Shown here piece after piece: positions 46,733-57,768 of a stretch of 64,000 nucleotides of DNA (position 1 is its first letter; the number at the start of each line of letters is the position of its first letter). Position numbers and translations under genes: made by a program. Source of the stretch: Cordia subcordata (lineage: Eukaryota > Streptophyta > Magnoliopsida > Boraginales > Cordiaceae); contig JAPTOF010000012.1 of the NCBI GenBank assembly GCA_028554755.1, positions 5,857,501 through 5,921,500 of the forward strand, written 5' to 3'. The notes under the pieces were generated by a model, which was not told where the DNA came from, searched no databases, and was given only the letters and a program-made list of their open reading frames with translations.

Positions 46733-47182
46733 TTTTTTTTATAGTTTTTATAATACAAAAAAGAAAAGAAAAAGAAAAAACATTAATGGACAAAAAAAAT
46801 TAATAGAAAACATTCAATAAATGAGACAATAAGAAAAACTAATAAAATCATCAAGTACCTATTTAAAAAAATTATTGTCTAGGGATAGGTTTTTGTTGTT
46901 GGCGTTCCATTGGTTTCAAGAACTTTGAGAAAATCTTATTGCATTCCTCTTTTGGAGAAAATTGATGGCAAATTTAGGAACTCGACTAATTACTAGCTCT
47001 CCTTTGCAGGTAGGACTTTACTTATCAAATCAACTCTTACACAAATTTGTGCTTATTAGGCTAGCTCTATTCTCCTCCCTAAAGGCATTCTCTCCTCAAT
47101 TGAAACACAATTCAAGGCCTTTCTTTGGAGAGAAACAAGTCCCGAAGTAGCTTGAAAGGATGTTTGCTTGCCATTTAATAAA

Positions 47183-47626
47183 GGATAAACGACTCATTTG
47201 GTCTCTTATCTTTAGCTTTCTTGACAACAAGATCCCCTATTGGTCTCTTATCTTTGACTTTTTTGACAATAAGGTCCCTACTTTTAAAATGAGATAATTC
47301 AGTCCCTTATCTTTGCAACTTATGATGCCGATAGTCCTAAACTCCAAAAAAAAAAAAAGCCAAGAAAATAGTGAAGTTGGGGACTAATCTTGTCAAGAAT
47401 TATGAAGATAAGGGATTGACAACATCACGAATTATAAAGATAAGGAATTAATATAATTACAAATTGCAAAATAAGGGATTGAAACATATTACTTTTTTTT
47501 GATAATTTTTTGGCTTGGACTAAGCGTCAACAATTATAAAGATAAGGGACTAAATTGTCGCATTTTAAAAATAAGGGGCTTAATTGTGAAAAAAATAAAA
47601 ATAAGGGACCAAATGAATCATTTACC
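47183..47626. mobile_element. Short TIR element, segment B unit 1
   Basis: Same element as 19,915-20,346; ends GGATAAACGACTCATTTGG and inverse of CCAAATGAATCATTTACC. Confidence 0.5.
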
Positions 47627-48933
47627 AAAAAAAAAACTACATCAACCTATATGTTCAAAGAATTAAGTGGCACCAACATAAAATTCTTAAAAATCACAAA
47701 ATACAGAAATCCTTAGGTAGCAGGAAACTCATAAACAGAAACACACACGCATATATACTCGATATAAAATAGATAGGGTTATCTTTCTCTCAACACTCAT
47801 TAACTCCTATCTTAGAAAGCCTCAAAACAACAAAGACCCTTATATTTAGGGAAGTTCTTGGTGCTACTATGCTCCAATAATTCCCCTATTTAATCTTCTA
47901 AATTTTGGGTGTTCTTCAAACCCAAATCAAAACACCTGTATGTAGGATGCATTTTTTCCCCATCCCCCAAAATCATCCCCAAACCCCATCCCCATAGCTG
48001 CAAATTGTCATGATCACGAAGGCCTTAGGAAGTGGAGGAGCTGTTAGAGTAAAACTAAAATAGAGATCACTGAGTGATTGGTAAAAAATAGGAGAGCTAT
48101 TGGAGTATAACTAAAAATAGGGATCATGAAATATAAGAAAATGGTTCAAATCACTTAAATTTAGAAAAAAAAAAAAGAGAATTGTTGGAAACAACCTTAT
48201 ATTAATATTACGGTGAAATATCTAGTGGAGAGCTGTGCCGCAGGACTTGAAAGGGAAGGGAGGTAGTGAAAAGAGTCAAGAAAGTGGGGCGGATGATGGG
48301 GTGAGAGTTTTTGTGGTAAGGATATAAAGGTAGAAGAGGTAGCCGAGGGGAGTATATTGGTGGTTTTGCCAGTGTATAAGTCGAAGGAGATGAAGATTAA
48401 GCCGGAGCCGAAGCTATAGGAGTGTAGGGTACAAAGGTGTTCAGAGTAATGGAAAGTGAAGGGACATCTTATGTTTGAGAATTTAAAAATGATTAAAGTG
48501 CATAAGAAAGTTTTCCAAATCTTCCTTTTGTTGTTTGGCAAATGGGTTTTAATGTGTTTGAATGATATTAGTCTTGGAAAAAAAGAAAAAAAAAGTCAAT
48601 CCATGTGAGGTGCACGTGATATTTTTTGTGTTTTTTTAATAAAAAAACGAGTTGGGACTAATAGTAACACAAAACTATTAGTTATGAGACTAATATGTCA
48701 CAAATAAAAGATAAGGGACGATTGGTGTAATTTACACTTTTGAAAATAAATTTTAATGTGCTTGGACAATATTAACCTTGGCACATGACAGGCACATGAT
48801 ATTTAATGTGTTTTTCTAGCAGAGAATTAAGTTGAGTCTAATAACGACATTGAAATATTAGTTATGGGACAAATTTGTCACAATGAAAGATAAGGGTTAA
48901 AAATGTGATGAGAAGCAGAGATAAGGGATGATT

Positions 48934-49193
48934 GGTGTAATTTACCCTTTTTTATAATTTTTATAATAAATAAGAAAATAAAAAGAAAAAAATTAATAGA
49001 AAACATTCAATAAATGAGACAATAAAAAAAAACTAATAAAATCATCAAGTAACTATTTAAAAAGGTGTAATTTACCCTTTTTTATAATTTTTATAATAAA
49101 TAAGAAAATAAAAAGAAAAAAATTAATAGAAAACATTCAATAAATGAGACAATAAAAAAAAAACTAATAAAATCATCAAGTAACTATTTAAAA
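48934..49193 (+). repeat. 130-base near-perfect tandem duplication
   Basis: 48,934-49,063 is repeated at once by 49,064-49,193, differing only by one A in a poly-A run. It covers the right end of the truncated Mutator-like copy plus its flank, and unit 1 lacks it. It is therefore the youngest event in this stretch. Confidence 0.95.
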
Positions 49194-49507
49194 AATTTAT
49201 TGTCTGGGGATAGGTTTTTGTTGTTGGCATCCCATTGGTTTCAAGAAATTTGAGAAAGTCTTATTGCATTCCTCTTTTGGAGAAAATTAATGGCAAATTT
49301 AGGAACTCGACTAATTACTAGCTCTCCTTTGCAGGTAGGACTGTAGTTATCAAATCAACTCTTACACAGATTTGTGCTTATTAGGTTAGCTCTATTCTCC
49401 TCCCTAAAGGCACTCTCTCCTCAATTGAAACACAATTCAAGGCCTTTCTTTGGAGAGAAACAAGTCTCGAAGTAGCTTGAAAGGATGTTTGCTTTTCATT
49501 TAATAAA

Positions 49508-49948
49508 GGGTAAATGACTCATCTCTTATCTTTAACTTTTTTGACAATAAGATCTCCTATTGGTCTTTTTTCTTTGACTTTTTTTGACAATAAGATCTTT
49601 ACTTTTAAAATAAGACAATTCAGTCCCTTATCTTTGCAACTTATGACGCTGATAGTCCTAAATTCAAAAAAAAAAAAAGCCAAGAAAATAGTGAAGTTGG
49701 GGACTAATCTTGTCAAGAATTATGAAGATAAGGGATTGACAACATCACAAACTACGAAAATAAGGAATTAATATAATTACAAATTGCAAAATAAGGGATT
49801 GAAACATATTCCTTTTTTTCGATAATTTTTTGGCTTGGACTAAGCGTCAACAATTATAAAGATAAATGATTAAATTGTCACATGTTAAAAATAAGGGGCT
49901 TAATTGTGAAAAAAAAATCAAAATAAGGGACCAAATGAGTCAATTACC
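49508..49948. mobile_element. Short TIR element, segment B unit 2
   Basis: Same element as 19,915-20,346; ends GGGTAAATGACTCAT and inverse of ATGAGTCAATTACC. It lies about 60 bases upstream of the TATA box of the intact gene. Confidence 0.5.
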
Positions 49949-50005
49949 AAAAAAAAAAGTTACATCAGCCTATATGTTCAAAGAAGTGGCCCCAACATAA
50001 AATTC

Positions 50006-50014
50006 TATAAATAG
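50006..50014 (+). promoter_or_regulatory. TATA box of the intact zinc-ribbon gene
   Basis: TATAAATAG, 149 bases upstream of the ATG. The 2.15 kb tandem duplication ends only a few bases upstream, so it rebuilt everything upstream of this promoter core. Confidence 0.6.
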
Positions 50015-50162
50015 AGGTTTGACATAAACCATTTTAACTCCATAAAATTTTCAAAATAATCTTCCACCAAGAACGACTTATTGAAATCAGAGAGCATTAT
50101 ACCAAAATAAAGAGAGCTCGTTCAAGATTAGCAGGCAAAAAGCAAGAAACAACTACGTGGAA

Positions 50163-51158
50163 ATGGATGGTTCGAGGCTGAACTTCAGTGGCACCATCAT
50201 CTGTGAGCCATGTCAAGAGCATATATCGAAAGATGATGGATTCGAAGGTGAAATGGCAGACCAGGCATGCATTTCTTCGGATTTAGTTAAAGTTTTACTT
50301 TTTGTTCATAGTTTTCACAATTCACCTTTGTTTCTGCCGCGTTTCTCCATGGATTGCCCTTGGTGTGACAACTGCAGAATTATATTTGAAAAACAAGAAA
50401 GTGGTGAATGGAGACTCCTCAGCGGCGCGAGTATTTTACCAAGATTTGTAAGTTTGTCTTCTTGAAATATTCGATAATTTTCTATCAAGATTTTAACCTC
50501 TTTTTTTTTTTTTTTTTTGGTTTTTCTACAGCAACTAAGCAACTACATTGAAGAAGAAGCAGTGCCAAGTTTAAGCCACATCCATGACCATATCGCAGAA
50601 CAAGACGAGTCGGAGATTGCCCTGTTTAGACAGCAGCAGCGGGAAAGATTGTTTCCTCAAAGAGAGCAAATCCAATGGGGCAATAGGAGAGCCCCTTCCC
50701 CAGAACCTGTTTGGAATTTCAGAATTGTGCCTATTGCTGAAAATGGAAACATGGATGATAATGTTGCTGAAAATGGAAACATGGATGATGCTGGTATTCA
50801 AGATGGGGACATGGATGATGTTGGTATTCAAGATGGGGAGGTGGATGATGCAGGTATTCATCAAGATGGGGAGGTGGATGATGCTGGTATTCATCAAGAT
50901 GGGGAGGTGGATGACGCTGGTATCCAAGATGGGCACGCAGATGATGATGAGAATACTAGTGGCCATTTCTTGAATGAAGTACAGGCTACTGCTGGTTCCT
51001 TAGAGCTTTTACAGTCTTACAAAGATGATGATGATGATGATGACGAACACTCAGAGCCTCAGAATAACAATGGGCACAACAAAAATGGTGGTGTCAGTTC
51101 GCTGGACCTTCTGCAGTACTATAAAGATGATGATGATGGACAGCAGCTTAAAGCTTGA
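50163..51158 (+). CDS. Intact zinc-ribbon/acidic-repeat protein (unknown family)
   Basis: Two exons, 50,163-50,447 and 50,532-51,158, joined in phase 0 (gtaag...ctacag), give 303 residues. Residues 1-20 hold the first Cys pair (TIICEPC). An acidic stretch and a short hydrophobic run (LVKVLLFVHSF) follow, then DCPWCDNC at about 63-70 and ESGEWRLLSG. The two Cys pairs suggest a zinc ribbon. The second exon starts QLSNYIEEEAV, has a Gln/Arg patch (RQQQRERLF), then seven acidic units with core DGxxDDAGI, two Asp-rich blocks from GAT repeats, and ends QQLKA. This is the only copy of three whose frame stays open between the Cys pairs. No signal peptide is seen. The acidic tail could serve protein or histone contact, but that is a guess. 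Confidence 0.6.
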
Positions 51159-51528
51159 TGATGCTGATTCTGAAGAGTAAATGGATCACTAATTTTCGAT
51201 TTCAAAGTCAAGGTCACAGTATAGTTCATGTAGCTTTTTTGATTTTTCAGATAGCTTTATACTCAACACATTTGTAGGTTAAGTTCCCAGGAACTAGTAA
51301 TGATATATAAATCAATACTTCATCAAAGTTGGCTCGTTAGGACACGATAATTGAATCACTAGGAGTAACCAGCTTGGTGCATTCTGACAAAGAAACTTCA
51401 TCAAAGTTGTTCTTTTTAGTCTTTCTTGTCAATTGTGTCATATATAGGGTACAAGTACTTGGCACAAGGGTTGTGTCGTGATTGTGTCTTATTGTGCTTA
51501 TTGTTTTTTATCAGCTATATCAGGTTAA

Positions 51529-51800
51529 TGAGACTACTTTCTGCAGTTGAAAGGACTGGGCAAAATTTTATATTCTTGGTGTTCGACAGTGAAAGAATGT
51601 CATATATTGTTAGTTATACAACGATCTTTTTGCATGATGGTTCTTAGTTGTCTTTTTGTGGTGGGAAGTATTAAAAGGTCAAATCTGTTGTATTTCTAAA
51701 ATTTATTTGCAGGCATAAATCCTTGATGGACTTGAAAGATGAAATCTTTAACCGTTTCCTCGATCTCCCGGAGCAGGCTTCTGGGTTAGTTTATGTGAGT
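51529..51800 (+). other. Exon-like blocks downstream, segment B
   Basis: MRLLSAVERT...FLHDGS-stop (51,529-51,647) matches the right-arm block with mostly conservative changes. The next block (from about 51,714, after cag) begins 60 bases later than in the right arm, then reads LKDEIFNRF. The family is not recognised. Confidence 0.35.
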
Positions 51801-51814
51801 TACATATTGTACTA

Positions 51815-52085
51815 GTAGTGTGTTTGGAATGATCTTATTTTGAAATACTTATCTTATTAAAATTTGGAGATATCTTATTAAATTTAAGATATTTTATTAC
51901 ATTTACTATATATTCTATAATTGTAAAAAATAAGATAGGATGGATTACTTATTTCTTATAAAATAAAAGGTATAGTTTTATTTTCACTTTTCATAGGATG
52001 CATATAATGAGATGTGTTAAATCTTTTAAGATTTATCTCATTTCAATAGGATGAGAATCTTAAAATAAGATTATAACAAACAGAG
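51815..52085. mobile_element. Palindromic MITE-like element, segment B copy
   Basis: Diverged copy of 22,353-22,622 at the same relative position. Confidence 0.5.
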
Positions 52086-52299
52086 CATAGGACCTTGTTT
52101 GGCAAGATTAAAATCATGGAAGATTATGGGCAAAATTAAAACTTTATGGAAGAGTGTGGGGAGCATAGGACTTTGTTTGGCAAGATTAAAGTCATGGAAG
52201 ATTATGGGTAAAAAATAGGGGGGATTGGTTTTCTCCCAATCCAAAAGTATTTGTCAATATTATTCTCACCGACTTAAACGAGTGCTTTAATATCACGTT

Positions 52300-54943
52300 C
52301 GATAAGCTGCATGATAAGCCACTTATAAGGGCCAAGAGAACACGAGTCCTAAACTACAAGAGAGTTGTTTTCCAAGTCATATAGCTTTCGCCTTTTGCAG
52401 CTTTGCTTATTGATATCTGATGATGATCTTCTTAAAATTATCATGTCATCTAAAAATTTAAACTTGTAAAGATAATATTTGTTTATTTATTTATTATGTT
52501 AAGAGATCTATCTCAAGTCTCACAAGTCAAAGTTTCAGTTTGTTATCAAGCTGTGACGACAAGCTAACACGCATATTTGTTTTTCTGTTAAAATTACCTT
52601 TTCTTTTCCTTTTCTAACATAAAAGGTCTCTTAATACAATGATAAATACACTAGTGTTTGATTCTCACCATTAGTCATCTCTTTTTCCAAAAAAATAAAA
52701 CGAAATAGAATTATGCGCATGCCAGGTTCAAAACAAATTACGTATGCATGTGAGGTTGGATGTGTTATTTGCACATTTAAATATGTAGATGAGGTGGCAA
52801 TTCAACATTGTCATATCCATAAATGTTGATGCCATCTGATTATGTTTGTTGTTATCCTCGAATAAGGCAAGCTTTAGCCATTTGGAGTGAAGCATATTGC
52901 CTATGTCAACAACGACATTTGCTTCAACACTAGTGTAATTATTATTATATTTTGTTTGAATAATAAATAATTGAAAGGGGTAGTACAACTGTATTAGCCA
53001 CTGTTTTATGCCATGCATGCAGCAATTTTCTCATTTGCGTGAACAATATGTAAGGCAATTGATGGGGGATAAGTCCCTACACATTCACCATAATGTTGGA
53101 TTTTTTTTTTTGGGGACAAGGCATAGGTTTGGATTTAGATTATCATTTTGTTGTATTATGTATGTATCAGATATTACTTTGTAATACGCATTCAAGAAAA
53201 CAGAAAAATAATTTTTTTCCAAACTCTACTGCAGTACCAAAAGTCCTGACCGATTAAGAGAAACAGGGGCACCGAGACTCACTCCGAGAGCAGCAAGGCC
53301 CAAGAAATTCGACGGTCAAGGTTTTTTTTTGTTTTTTTTTTTATCTTTTTTATCGGGATACTTGGTTTAAGGCTTTAGTTGCGCAATTTATACTATATTC
53401 CTTCACTATTATGTACCCTGTGCTCCTTCACCTTTGTTTATAATATTAATATTGTTTGTTCAAAATATTAATATTATTTGTTCACAATACTAATACTGTA
53501 TGGAGCTATTAACAACTTAATTGACATGTAGTCGATGGTCAATGAATCAAAAATTAAGACTTTGCCCAAAAAGTTTCGACCTTTAAAAGAAAACTGTTGA
53601 TATTGAAAGATCCGGTTGAATTGAATTACTAAATTATGCATCAAAACAACATAAAACAAAAGTTAGGTATCAGATAGTACCTGTCAATCTAGGGAAAATA
53701 TGTCTCAAAGAGGAAAGAATGATAGCTATAAAATCGAGGAGTGACACTCCTAATGGCGAGAAGTACACACCAGCATATATACACGACGCGAACATATAAA
53801 AAAGCAAACAAAATGGTAACTTCGATCAAAGCGTAGATTTGTAAAGCTTCACTTTGAAATCTGTAGTATCGTAATACAGATCGGCATAAAGATGAAAAAA
53901 TTGAAGAACTTTCTGTTATAATAGAATGGATTGAAATCTGCAGAATTATAATTTGAAATATAACACGAGATTTGCAAAGAGAGATTGAGGAATAGAGATG
54001 GTAAGCGCCGCATAGAGAATATATTTCGTGCAATAGTGTTTTTGAAACTTCTAGTGAATAAAAAACATTTAGGCTTAAATGGAATTGCCAGTATCAAGTT
54101 ATGGACAGAAAAGTCTTTTTCATGTCAATTGTGAAGTTGGTTTATTAGAGTGCCAAGTTGTAGCAAGAAATTTTAGCATATTTTGCTTTATTAGATAGTA
54201 TAGATTTATTTTTTTAATATCCATGGTCATTAGGTATCTCATGACATCATGTTATCTTATTTTATCATCATTTCTTTATTTCTTTATATGATATATGGTC
54301 TATATCTCAGCTTGATCATGACCCTAATGTGGGACATTGTGTAAGTATAATCCTTTCTATTTCTTTACGACTATCTTTCATGTCTAAACACAAAATTGAT
54401 ACATTAAGGGATTTTGTATTTGAAGAAAGATTCAAAAAATATGCCAAAAAGAGAAAATAAAAGCAGGATTTCAAAGTTACCTTATGTGATTAAAGCACGA
54501 AGTCAATGAAAATATTTTTCTTCATTTATAATTAAAAATTGTCATTCACTGCAGAATTTTTTTAGTTAATTATTTTTTTTTTGGTGTTACTAATACTAGA
54601 GAATAAAAACAAATATATATTTTCCAGAAAAATATTTTAAATACCAAAACGACAAACGGAGCTTTAAATACATTGTGTTTTCCTTTCAACACTAAGATTT
54701 GTAGTGTCTTTATTCAAATCTAAAACTTGAGCCTCGTAAACCAATCTAATGTTTTAAGCTTCAGAGATAACTATTTGTATTTTAAATTCATTTTTCCAAA
54801 ACTATTAAATCAAATTAACATTTAATCTCATGACAGCCTCTACAAAACAAAACACTTGTAATTTATTCCATTAATACGAGATGCTATACATTGTATTATT
54901 CTTTTTATTTCTTTACTCGTATTATTCTGGTCTAAACACCAAG

Positions 54944-54997
<54 letters not shown>

Positions 54998-55917
54998 GCC
55001 CCCCCCCCCATGCACTTGTATAATTTTCCTTTTCATACAAAAAATCAAAAAGAACTGACTGAAAAAGGAAAAAGAAAGGGATGCAACCATTATAGAAGAG
55101 GCACGTATATGTACCTATTCATGAAACGGTGTGCCTGTTATGCCAAAATTTGCAATATTAGGCAAATGATTTATGTTAACAAACCAAGAAAAAAACTAAT
55201 AACTTATAACTGTTTGAACTTTTGGTGTCATTTCATGATGCCTTTTCATATTATTTCATCTTATACATATAAACGAGGCAAACGCTATTTTATTTGTGGC
55301 ATAGGGTTTGTGCATGGTCACCCAACCAAATTAGGGGAAAAACACCGATGAAAGAAATTATTGTACTCATTCTAAAGAAGCAGGCCCGGCTAGTCTAGCA
55401 ACTTCTAAAATTAAAATTTAATGGGGGACTTTGGGGTCCAGGCATAAACTTATGGGAATAAATCGCATTTCCCCTATATTTATAGAAGTAAATTAATTTG
55501 AACAACATGCTAATAATAGTTGAGATCGGCCAAATGCAAGGGGACTCGTTTATTACAACCCAGTTCTGTCTATGTTTCTTTCATATATTTATAAGTTTCT
55601 TTGTTTAATATAATATTTTATTTACCCGAAAAGAAAAAAAAAACAAAGAAAAAGAGGTGTTTGGCTTGATAAAGAGAATTAATATGTATATACTCACGTT
55701 GCATCGATGAAAGGCTTGTACATTCAGCATGTATAGCTCTCAAACAGTAGGATATTTACTACATCCTATTGCTTGCTATGCTTAGCTATGGCATCAAGCT
55801 TCACCAAGCGTTTATGTATTGTATGGTTCTTATCGTGATCTGAAATGGACTCTATAAGGAATGGAGCCCAGTAGTACTCGATTGATGTATTGAATTCTTG
55901 GAACCATTACAAGAGTT
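52300..55917. other. Outer part of segment B, no confirmed gene
   Basis: Colinear with 22,836-26,401 except for 52,620-53,215, which is unique here. It contains a (TA)n tract (54,947-54,988) with a poly-C run (about 54,999-55,009). No gene is supported. Confidence 0.45.
54947..54988. repeat. (TA)n microsatellite
   Basis: About 42 bases of alternating TA. Segment A has only a short tract at the same place (about 25,470), so it expanded here. Confidence 0.9.
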
Positions 55918-56649
55918 GGGAAGAAAAAGAGAGTTCTTAATGAATTGATAGTATGGTCAGATTTTATATAATAGTATAAGACTCAGAACAAAAAGAAAAA
56001 AAAAGGAGAATTTTGTTTGATTTCTTGACGTGCTTATTACCTCAATAGTAAAGATTTCCCTGGGAGGGATTCTCCCAATAGACTTCTTTCCATATCCAAT
56101 GGCAGATTGCACTAGACATACCATGGACTCAAACATGCCTCTTTGTACGGAGTCCCCCGCAAACATCATCCTTTTGTCTCTAGCATCTTTAAAGCATTAA
56201 ACGTGAGATCACATTTCAACTTATCTTCTACAAGTTATGAAATAATATCATAACAAAATCAAATAGAAGGGAACTTGGCGCCAGGGTCACAGATTTGAGT
56301 CGTCAAAATAATTCTTTGCGAAAATACGAGGTACAATCGTCATTAAATAAATATCAAAAGGATCTAATTAAGATGGTGTTTAGCTTTGATTATAAGCCCA
56401 AAAAAAGAAAGATAGAAATAAAACTTACATTTTTGGTAAACTAATATAGCACCTCCACTACTTTTTTCTTTAACATGTTTATAAGTGCTTGTTGGACAAT
56501 AATTTTTGGGATAACTTTTAACGTTTTGACCAAGTCAAAACATCAAAAAGCTATTTTTGTTAAGGGAGCTTTGTTCGGAAACTAAACATTTTATTTTAGC
56601 TTTTAGCGTTTCTCAAAAGCTAAAAATTTTAGCCTGAACTTATAGCTTT
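55918..56649. other. Non-coding flank between segment B and the LINE
   Basis: AT-rich with 'aaaagcta / tagctttt' inverted words at 56,540-56,650. No gene seen. Confidence 0.45.
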
Positions 56650-57407
56650 TCATTTTTCTTTTTGGAAATTCCCCCATGGACCAAGTGGCTTTACATCCGA
56701 TTCCAGCCATTGAGAGAGAACGTCACAATTAGTTTTTATGTGACGGGTACTGGTCAATGGGATTGGTCGCGCTTTCAACACCTTCTCCCAAATACTATTT
56801 TGTTGCAAATAGTTAACTTTAGGGTCAACATCCAGGACAAACGCTCTGACTTCGTTTCTTGGAAGTTTGACTCTAAAGGCAACTTCTCAGTGGCTTCAGC
56901 ATATGCATTGACTGAAATAGTCTTCTAGGAGGTCGGCTAGGCATGAGGATCTCATTTGGAAGTTGAGATGTCCGCAAAGGGTAAAGACTTTCATTTGACA
57001 ACTAGCTCACAAGAAGCTCACCACACAGTCAGCTTTGGTAAGGCGAGGAGTTATTCATAGAACACACTGTCTATGTTGTGGTGCGGTTGTGGAAGATGTT
57101 TGTCATGTTTTTCGGCTCTGTCCTCAGGCACAATGGTTATGGGGGCAGCTTTTTGGCCCTGATGAATGCCAACGGCAATGTCATCTGGATTGGGATACTT
57201 GGCTGATTACAAACCTGAGTCGAAGGGTCAGCTAGAATGTTCTTTTTGGATCGGCTATTTGGTGGCTTTGGAATTGGTGAAATGAGATTGTATCTTTTGT
57301 TGTGCCCCGAAATATAGGAAGCAAGGATGTTGGGTTTGTTGTAAAATATGCAAAGGACATTGCAGAATCATGGCTCAGCTTTGAAGCATGTCAACTTCGT
57401 TGGAATT
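56650..57407 (+). mobile_element. LINE (L1-type) 3' part, left piece
   Basis: It reads QWDWSRFQHLLPNT and SDFVSWKFDSKGNFSVASAY, then, after a frame break near 56,930, LIWKLRCPQRVKTFIWQLAH, CLCCG and DVCHVFRLCP..AQWLW. This is the zinc-binding region (zf-RVT) that follows the reverse transcriptase in plant L1-type elements. An in-frame stop follows near 57,235. The element is cut at 57,407 by the copia insertion and resumes at 62,766. The reverse transcriptase and endonuclease are absent, so it is a 5'-truncated relic. Confidence 0.85.
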
Positions 57408-57697
57408 TGTTGGGGAAAAACATGCAAACACGAAAAATACGAGAAGAAATAACGAACACAATAATTACGTGGTTCGGCTTTGAAGCCTACATCCACGGAC
57501 AGCAGAGAATAATTATATTACTGATCACGAATGCTACAAGGCTCTCACTTTGGTTTCTCTCTCACACCTTAACGTAATGAAGATTGCCACATATTTATAG
57601 TGCTAGGGTTTCATAACCTATTAAGCAACTAATTAATTATGGGTCACAAAAGATAATAAGTGAATAAGGGGCCCAAGAATACGGGCCACATTCAACA
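57408..57697 (-). repeat. 3' LTR of the copia element
   Basis: It begins TGTTGGGG and ends TTCAACA on the plus strand. The element runs on the minus strand, so this is the downstream LTR. Confidence 0.95.
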
Positions 57698-57709
57698 AAT
57701 CTCCACCTT
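57698..57709 (-). promoter_or_regulatory. Polypurine tract
   Basis: AAGGTGGAGATT on the minus strand, directly before the 3' LTR, as in related copia elements; it primes plus-strand DNA synthesis. Confidence 0.85.
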
Positions 57710-57768
57710 GTCACGTATTCGCTCCAATTAACATACCATCATCCCTGCTGCCAACTACCCCTAAGGGC

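Larger units (their letters stand above)
45534..49999 (+). repeat. Tandem duplication, unit about 2.15 kb
   Basis: Unit 1 is 45,534-47,680 and unit 2 is 47,681-49,999. The junction word AAATTCT occurs at 45,534, 47,681 and 50,000, so the duplication joined two sites sharing seven bases. Each unit holds the right two-thirds of the Mutator-like element, the 'ctagctctcctttgcag' block and the short TIR element. Unit 2 thus carries a 5'-truncated second copy of the Mutator-like element. The units have diverged by scattered substitutions and indels. Confidence 0.9.
44373..55917 (+). repeat. Segment B of the segmental duplication
   Basis: Direct copy of 17,667-26,401. It is expanded by a Mutator-like insertion, a 2.1 kb tandem duplication and unrelated sequence at 52,620-53,215. 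It lacks the GGGATGG-ended element and the extra 570-base block found in A. Confidence 0.9.
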
